A DNA stretch of 8,531 bases from JBFWNZ01 sp050250795 (lineage in GTDB: Bacteria > Pseudomonadota > Alphaproteobacteria > UBA8366). The position numbers were made by a program, and so were the translations under genes. The notes below the pieces were generated by a model. The model worked only from the letters and a program-made list of their open reading frames with translations, had not been told where the DNA came from and searched no databases. Positions 5,346 to 8,531 of the stretch are shown here, one piece after another. Where the stretch lies: NCBI GenBank assembly GCA_050250795.1, contig JBFWNZ010000156.1, positions 1 to 8,531 on the forward strand, written 5' to 3'. Every line of letters starts with the position of its first letter. Position 1 is the first letter of the stretch.

Positions 5346-7070
5346 TTATCCGCCAGCCCCCGAAGCCCGGCAAGCCGCTGCCGCAGCCAGTGCCGCGGCG
5401 GCTTCGGCGACCGGCTCGTCCCAGGCGCCGCGCCGCCGCTGCCGGAACAGCCGCATCGTCGGATACCAGGGCGAATCCGTGCGGTCGAGCAGCCAGCGGA
5501 AATCCGGCACATGCGGCAGCAGCAGCCAGACCGGCCGCCCCATCGCGCCCGCCAGATGCGCGATGGCGGTGTCCACCGTGACCAGGATGTCCAGTTCCGC
5601 CAGCACCGCCGCCGTGTCGCGCCAGTCGGCCAGCCCCGGCGACAGGTCGGTGACGCTCCGCGCCCAGCCGGCCCGCGCCCAGTCGAACCGCGCCAGGTCG
5701 GCCGCCCGCTCGCCCACCTGCAGGCCGAACAGCGTGCAGCCCGGCACCGCCGCCAGCGGCGCCAGCGGTTCCAGCCCGATGGAGCGGTTGCGCTCGTTGA
5801 GGTGCCGCGGATTGCCCGCCCAGACCAGGCCGACGCGCAGCCCCGCTGCTGCGGCCACGGTCCTGGCGGCCACGCCATCGGACGGCGTTCCGCCCGGCCG
5901 CAGATAGGGCACATCCGCCGGGATGCGGTCCAGCCCGGGCCCGCAGAACAGCGGCAGGCTCATCATCGGGATGTAGCAGTCGAAGGCGGGCAGCGCCCCG
6001 CCGCGCTCGACGGTCTGCGCCACGCCCGGCGCGCCCGCCAGCACGCCCGCCATCCCCGGCGGGCATTCCAGCACCACCCGGGCACCCCGCGCCGCCAGCA
6101 GCGGCGCATAGCGCACGAACTGGAAGCAGTCGCCGATCCCCTGCTCGGCCCGCAGCAGGATCGTCCGCCCGTCGAGCGGCCCGCCCTCCCAGGCCGGCGC
6201 CGCGAAGGCCGGCCGCGCGCCCGCCTGCTGCGGATCGCGCCAGCGCCACTCGAATTCCCGCCAGCCCTCGGCCATGCGCCCCGTCAGCAGCAATGCGATG
6301 GCGAGGTTCAGATGCGCCTCGGCAAAGCCGGGGTCCAGCGCCAGCGCCCGGCGATAGGCAAAGATCGCCGCCTCCTGATCGCCCCGGCGATGCTGCGCGA
6401 AGCCCAGATTGTTCCACACCCGCGGCTCGGCCGGCCGCATGGACAGCGACCGGCTCAGCACCGGCACCGCCTGCTCCGGCTCGCCCGCCTCGATCAGCGC
6501 CAGCCCCAGGCTCGACCAGGACTCCGCCGCCTGCGGCTCCAGCCGCGCCGCCTCGCGGCAGACCGCCACCGCCTCCGCCGGCCGGCCGCAGCGCCGCAGC
6601 GCGCGCGCCAGCTGCCTCTGGATGCGCGCATCCGCCGGGCGCAGGGCAAGCGCCTTGCCGAACGCCTCCACCGCCGGGCCGCAACGCCCCAGATCGGTCA
6701 TCAGCACGCCCAGATTCGACCAGGCCTCGACCAGGGCCGGATCGGCCGCGAGCGCGCGCTCATAGGCTGCCGCCGCCGCCTCCAGCCGCCCCAGCCGCTG
6801 TTCTGCAAGGCCCAGGTTGAACGCCGCCGGCACCAGCTTCGGCGCGATGTCCAGCGCCTGCCGGTACAGCGCGACCGCCGCCTCCGCCCGCCCCGCCGCC
6901 AGCTCGGCACTGCCCAGCATGGTCAGGATGGCCGGGTCGTCGGGCCGATAGGCCGCCGCCTTGCGCAGTGCCTGCGCCGCCGCGTCGTGCCGCCCGGCCC
7001 GGGTATGCGCCGCAGCCTCGGCCACAAGCCGTCCGAACTCTGCACCTGGCGATGGCGTCCTGCCTGACAT
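5346..7070 (-). CDS. TPR protein with C-terminal glycosyltransferase-9-like domain
   Basis: A 574-residue fusion. Residues about 13-270 are seven to eight tetratricopeptide repeats of about 34 residues, clearest at WSNLGVLMTDLGR (117-129) with FGKALALRP and at WNNLGFAQHRRGD (219-231) with YRRALALDP. Residues about 300-560 resemble glycosyltransferase family 9 (ADP-heptose:LPS heptosyltransferase fold): LRAEQGIGD (306-314), GLVWAGN (414-420) and TVDTAIAHLAGAMGRPVW (498-515), the last being the usual nucleotide-sugar-site region. There is no signal peptide or membrane helix, so it is probably cytoplasmic, with repeats that may bind an acceptor or partner. Such fusions are common in alphaproteobacteria; a role in LPS, polysaccharide or flagellin glycosylation is inference. 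The start at 7070 has no good Shine-Dalgarno sequence, so the exact N-terminus is uncertain. It ends 43 bases before the PrpD-family gene on the same strand. Confidence 0.9.
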   Translation of the reverse strand: MSGRTPSPGAEFGRLVAEAAAHTRAGRHDAAAQALRKAAAYRPDDPAILTMLGSAELAAGRAEAAVALYRQALDIAPKLVPAAFNLGLAEQRLGRLEAAAAAYERALAADPALVEAWSNLGVLMTDLGRCGPAVEAFGKALALRPADARIQRQLARALRRCGRPAEAVAVCREAARLEPQAAESWSSLGLALIEAGEPEQAVPVLSRSLSMRPAEPRVWNNLGFAQHRRGDQEAAIFAYRRALALDPGFAEAHLNLAIALLLTGRMAEGWREFEWRWRDPQQAGARPAFAAPAWEGGPLDGRTILLRAEQGIGDCFQFVRYAPLLAARGARVVLECPPGMAGVLAGAPGVAQTVERGGALPAFDCYIPMMSLPLFCGPGLDRIPADVPYLRPGGTPSDGVAARTVAAAAGLRVGLVWAGNPRHLNERNRSIGLEPLAPLAAVPGCTLFGLQVGERAADLARFDWARAGWARSVTDLSPGLADWRDTAAVLAELDILVTVDTAIAHLAGAMGRPVWLLLPHVPDFRWLLDRTDSPWYPTMRLFRQRRRGAWDEPVAEAAAALAAAAACRASGAGG

Positions 7071-7406
7071 TGCGGACTCGATCCGGAAATGCTGATGGCC
7101 CCGGCAATCTGTACCGGCAGGAACTGCCGCTCGGCAACCGTCTCACGGCAGCCGGATCCCCGGCCCTGAGAAAACTCCTAGTAAATATTGGTAATACTCT
7201 CGGAATGGATTTTGCTTATTCGGATTGTAGAAGTGTAGATGGCCTGGATCGGCTTTAACACATCGATGAAGTTGAATTGAATTGGCGGGTCGATTTAACT
7301 TTTCGGCCGTGTGTTATTTGTTCATACCGTGATTGTGATTTTCTTTATTTTTCTCATTGAATATTTATTGGAGTTCGGTAGAATCCTTTTCAGGAGGATC
7401 TTGGCC
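7071..7406. promoter_or_regulatory. divergent AT-rich control region
   Basis: A 336-base gap between the minus-strand TPR-glycosyltransferase gene and the plus-strand orphan gene. From about 7170 to 7390 it is far richer in A/T than anything else in the window, with T-rich runs at 7337-7355. It should hold both promoters. No coding sequence is supported in it: a 17-codon frame at 7205-7258 lacks a ribosome site. No operator palindrome stands out. Confidence 0.5.
7357..7384 (+). promoter_or_regulatory. candidate housekeeping promoter of the orphan gene
   Basis: TTGAAT (7357-7362) and TAGAAT (7379-7384) are separated by 16 bases and preceded by a T-rich stretch that could act as an UP element. 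The -10 matches five of six consensus bases and the -35 four of six. Transcription would start near 7391, leaving a leader of only about 16 bases that begins at the Shine-Dalgarno sequence. An alternative pair, TTGAAT (7272-7277) and TAACTT (7296-7301) with an 18-base spacer, would give a longer leader. Confidence 0.4.
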
Positions 7407-7853
7407 ATGCTCGACAAGACGATTGAAGCGAAGGCGGCGATGGAGAGCCTGGTTGCGGGAGAGATCAACCGGCTCATCCGGCATGCCGATGTCTGCGTCT
7501 ACGCGCTCTACCACCCGCTCGATCTGGACAGCGGCCCGCTCGACTACCGGCACTGGAAGCGCGAGGACACGGCGACCGGCCCCGAGGCCATCCCCGTGAA
7601 GTTCGACTATGACGGCATCGGCGTCTGGTACATCTGCAAGCGGACCGGGCCCGAGACCTTCCACATGAAGCACATCGCGGTGGAGGTCAGCAGCGGCCGT
7701 TTCGTGCGCACCCAGGTCGATGCGTTCGACGGCTATTGGGACGAGTTCCCCGAACTGGTCGCCGAGGACCGCTGGCTCAAATCCCTGTTCCGGGCCCAGG
7801 TCCGGCAGCCGGAGAAACAGACGGCCCCGCTGCGCCGTCGCGGCGCGGCCTGA
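7407..7853 (+). CDS. hypothetical protein, 148 residues, not recognised
   Basis: I cannot assign a family. The start at ATG 7407 is set by AGGAGG (7392-7397) nine bases upstream, and codon use turns typical of the genome exactly there. The product, starting MLDKTIEAKAAMESLVAG, is soluble and without signal peptide or cysteine motif. It has an N-terminal amphipathic helical stretch, then a mixed region with many aromatic and charged residues (DYRHWKRED, FDYDGIGVWYICKR, HMKHIAVEVSSGRFVRTQV, DGYWDEFPEL), suggesting a small alpha/beta domain, and a basic tail PLRRRGAA. The frame also stays open upstream to a GTG at 7311, which would add a 32-residue hydrophobic segment. I prefer 7407 because no ribosome site precedes 7311. 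It is divergent from the glycosyltransferase gene and followed by a hairpin at 7860-7897. Probably a single-gene unit. Confidence 0.72.
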   Translation: MLDKTIEAKAAMESLVAGEINRLIRHADVCVYALYHPLDLDSGPLDYRHWKREDTATGPEAIPVKFDYDGIGVWYICKRTGPETFHMKHIAVEVSSGRFVRTQVDAFDGYWDEFPELVAEDRWLKSLFRAQVRQPEKQTAPLRRRGAA

Positions 7854-7859
7854 TTTCCG

Positions 7860-7897
7860 CCGCAGTCCGGGGGCGCGCAGCCAAGCCCGGACTGCGG
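7860..7897 (+). terminator. 12-bp perfect hairpin after the orphan gene
   Basis: CCGCAGTCCGGG (7860-7871) pairs perfectly with CCCGGACTGCGG (7886-7897) around a 14-base loop, beginning six bases after the stop codon. There is no T-run afterwards, so it may be a terminator without a U-tract or an mRNA 3'-end stabiliser. The position right after a stop supports a 3'-end role. Confidence 0.5.
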
Positions 7898-7926
7898 GCA
7901 AGCGTAAGGACGCGGGCGATTTTCGC

Positions 7927-7954
7927 GCGGCGTGGCGGAATTGCGACACGCCGC
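7927..7954. repeat. 8-bp inverted repeat
   Basis: GCGGCGTG (7927-7934) and CACGCCGC (7947-7954) are perfect inverted repeats around a 12-base centre. The repeat lies in non-coding DNA 30 bases after the previous hairpin. Function unknown; a chance origin in G/C-rich DNA is possible. Confidence 0.35.
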
Positions 7955-8143
7955 CGGTAGATGCGGCTGCAACGCGCTCGCACAAGCGATTGCGGCACGG
8001 CGACCCGCGGCGACAGCGAAGCTTACAGCACCGTGATGGCCGGCATACGCATCGCGCTCGATCCCGGCCGCCGCCCCGCCCTCGGCGGCAAGAGCGGCTC
8101 CGCGTCCGCGGCGCCGTAGGGGCCGCCGCTCCCCTCCATCAAG
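7955..8143. other. non-coding stretch without recognised features
   Basis: These 189 bases hold no supported gene, RNA or promoter. A 27-codon frame at 8036-8119 has no ribosome site. With the flanking hairpins and repeats, the whole span from 7854 to 8467 appears to be intergenic. Confidence 0.5.
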
Positions 8144-8161
8144 GTCATTCCGGGGCCGCGC
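8144..8161 (+). repeat. partial copy of the GTCATTCCGGGG repeat
   Basis: The 18 bases GTCATTCCGGGGCCGCGC recur exactly at 8173-8190, 29 bases later. This copy stops before the complementary GGAAT half, so it is a truncated repeat unit. Confidence 0.8.
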
Positions 8162-8172
8162 CCCTCTTCTCT

Positions 8173-8301
8173 GTCATTCCGGGGCCGCGCAGCGGAACCC
8201 GGAATCCAGGGCCAGCGGTGGGGCGCCCCGGCCAGCGGCGCGGTGCCGCTGTTGGACACGTCGTGCCGCTGGCCCTGGATTCCCGCATTCGCGGGAATGA
8301 C
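8173..8301. repeat. compound inverted repeat of two REP-like hairpin units
   Basis: A 129-base element bounded by GTCATTCC (8173-8180) and GGAATGAC (8294-8301). Left unit: ATTCCGGG (8176-8183) pairs with CCCGGAAT (8198-8205), with an inner CCGC/GCGG stem (8185-8195). Right unit: ATTCCCGC (8279-8286) pairs with GCGGGAAT (8291-8298). The units point towards each other and are joined by an 18-bp perfect inverted repeat, 8201-8218 against 8266-8283. The 47-base centre contains the palindrome GGGGCGCCCC (8220-8229) and a further AGCGGC/GCCGCT pair (8234-8250). Short repeats of this look are common between proteobacterial genes. No transposase is present; copy number elsewhere is unknown. Confidence 0.85.
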
Positions 8302-8410
8302 ACCAAGGGTGAGCGGGCGACGCGTTTTGGCGGCGCGGCGTTCGCGACGCGCTGTGGAGGCGCCTGTCGGACCCTCATTCCTTGGGTGCCAGCCTCTTCC
8401 ACCACCGCCC

Positions 8411-8438
8411 TTGTAATTCCTAATTAGGAACATATGTC
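8411..8438 (+). promoter_or_regulatory. candidate promoter overlapped by a palindromic operator
   Basis: TTGTAA (8411-8416) and TATGTC (8433-8438) are 16 bases apart. The 14-bp palindrome fills most of the spacer, the placement expected for a repressor site. The hexamers are only moderate matches to the housekeeping consensus. Confidence 0.4.
8417..8430. promoter_or_regulatory. perfect 14-bp palindrome, probable operator
   Basis: TTCCTAATTAGGAA is its own reverse complement over 14 bases and stands out as A/T-rich in G/C-rich surroundings. It lies 37 bases before the start codon at 8468. Palindromes with a CTAATTAG core resemble operators of dimeric winged-helix repressors such as the MarR family (inference). 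The regulator cannot be named. Confidence 0.55.
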
Positions 8439-8467
8439 TGTATCTCCCCTTGCCCCGGGAGACCCCG

Positions 8468-8531
8468 ATGACCCAGCCCCTTGCCCCGCAGGACGGCACG
8501 CCCGCCGCGATGCACAGCGTCCAGAGCAGCC
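8468..8531 (+). CDS. start of an unidentified gene, cut by the right edge
   Basis: An ATG at 8468 follows GGGAGA (8457-8462) by five bases and opens a frame with no stop to the window end: 21 complete codons, starting MTQPLAPQDGTPAAMHSV. The N-terminus is rich in Pro, Ala and Gln and has no signal peptide or membrane segment, so it is probably a flexible tail before a domain outside the window. Position behind a promoter-like sequence and a palindromic operator supports a real, regulated gene. The product cannot be identified from this fragment; a regulator controlling itself through the palindrome is one possibility. Confidence 0.6.
   Translation, partial: MTQPLAPQDGTPAAMHSVQSS

Noticed and set aside
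4061..5581. 506-codon plus-strand frame opposite the PrpD-family gene
   Set aside because: A shadow of the real minus-strand gene. The translation is rich in Arg, His, Gln and Pro and has no recognisable domain.
5300..5914. N-terminal extension of the PrpD-family frame by 204 codons
   Set aside because: This part overlaps the glycosyltransferase gene out of frame, reads as low-complexity Arg/Trp/Cys-rich sequence, and the good Shine-Dalgarno sequence marks 5302 as start.
5301..7067. 588-codon plus-strand frame opposite the TPR-glycosyltransferase gene
   Set aside because: Arg/Gln/Pro-rich translation typical of an antisense shadow. The minus strand has clear TPR and glycosyltransferase motifs.
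7205..7258. 17-codon plus-strand frame in the AT-rich gap, a possible leader peptide
   Set aside because: No Shine-Dalgarno sequence, no regulatory codon run, and no terminator or anti-terminator structure after it.
8036..8119. 27-codon frame reading MAGIRIALDPGRRPALGGKSG, faintly like the DPGHGGKD motif of cell-wall amidases
   Set aside because: The metal-binding His is absent, there is no ribosome site and no rest of a domain around it. Probably chance.
8023..8499. 158-codon minus-strand frame across the repeats
   Set aside because: It reads through inverted repeats and the palindromic operator and has no domain. Repeats of this kind often leave open frames.
1..8531. tRNA, rRNA, CRISPR arrays, transposases, phage genes, toxin-antitoxin pairs
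   Set aside because: Looked for on both strands by eye and none found. The only repeats are the short elements at 8144-8301.

Overview
The window reads as GC-rich chromosomal DNA of an alphaproteobacterium, most plausibly of the order Rhodospirillales or a close relative. This rests on the glnB-glnA pair with a sigma-54/NtrC-type promoter, strong G/C third-position bias, a PrpD-family gene and a TPR-glycosyltransferase gene. The assignment comes from gene content and base composition, not from a database search. No phage, transposase, CRISPR, tRNA or rRNA was found.

Layout, left to right. (1) The 3' part of a PLP-dependent class I/II aminotransferase, cut by the left edge. (2) A 256-base control region with a near-consensus sigma-54 promoter and two NtrC-like sites. 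(3) glnB (PII) and glnA (glutamine synthetase), an operon closed by a textbook intrinsic terminator at 3021-3050. (4) Two short plus-strand genes: a secreted cysteine-rich protein of 102 residues whose cysteines are almost mirror-symmetric, and a BolA-family protein whose usual conserved histidine is glutamine. (5) On the minus strand, convergent with bolA, a two-gene unit: a TPR protein with a glycosyltransferase-9-like domain, followed by an MmgE/PrpD-family protein. (6) A divergent, notably AT-rich control region, then an unrecognised 148-residue plus-strand gene with a strong ribosome binding site. (7) About 600 non-coding bases with two hairpins and a compound inverted repeat of the GTCATTCC...GGAATCCAG kind. 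(8) A perfect 14-bp palindrome placed like an operator in front of a gene that starts at 8468 and runs off the right edge.

How they work together: the centre is a nitrogen-assimilation module. PII senses 2-oxoglutarate, ATP/ADP and (through uridylylation) glutamine. GlnA makes glutamine and carries the tyrosine modified by adenylylation. The promoter layout implies that low nitrogen induces both through NtrC. The aminotransferase may use glutamate made downstream of GlnA, but its substrate cannot be read from the sequence. The other genes look like independent units.

There is no clear large undescribed system. The best leads are the mirror-symmetric cysteine-rich protein, the His-to-Gln BolA, the orphan gene behind its AT-rich promoter, the compound repeat and the right-hand palindromic operator.
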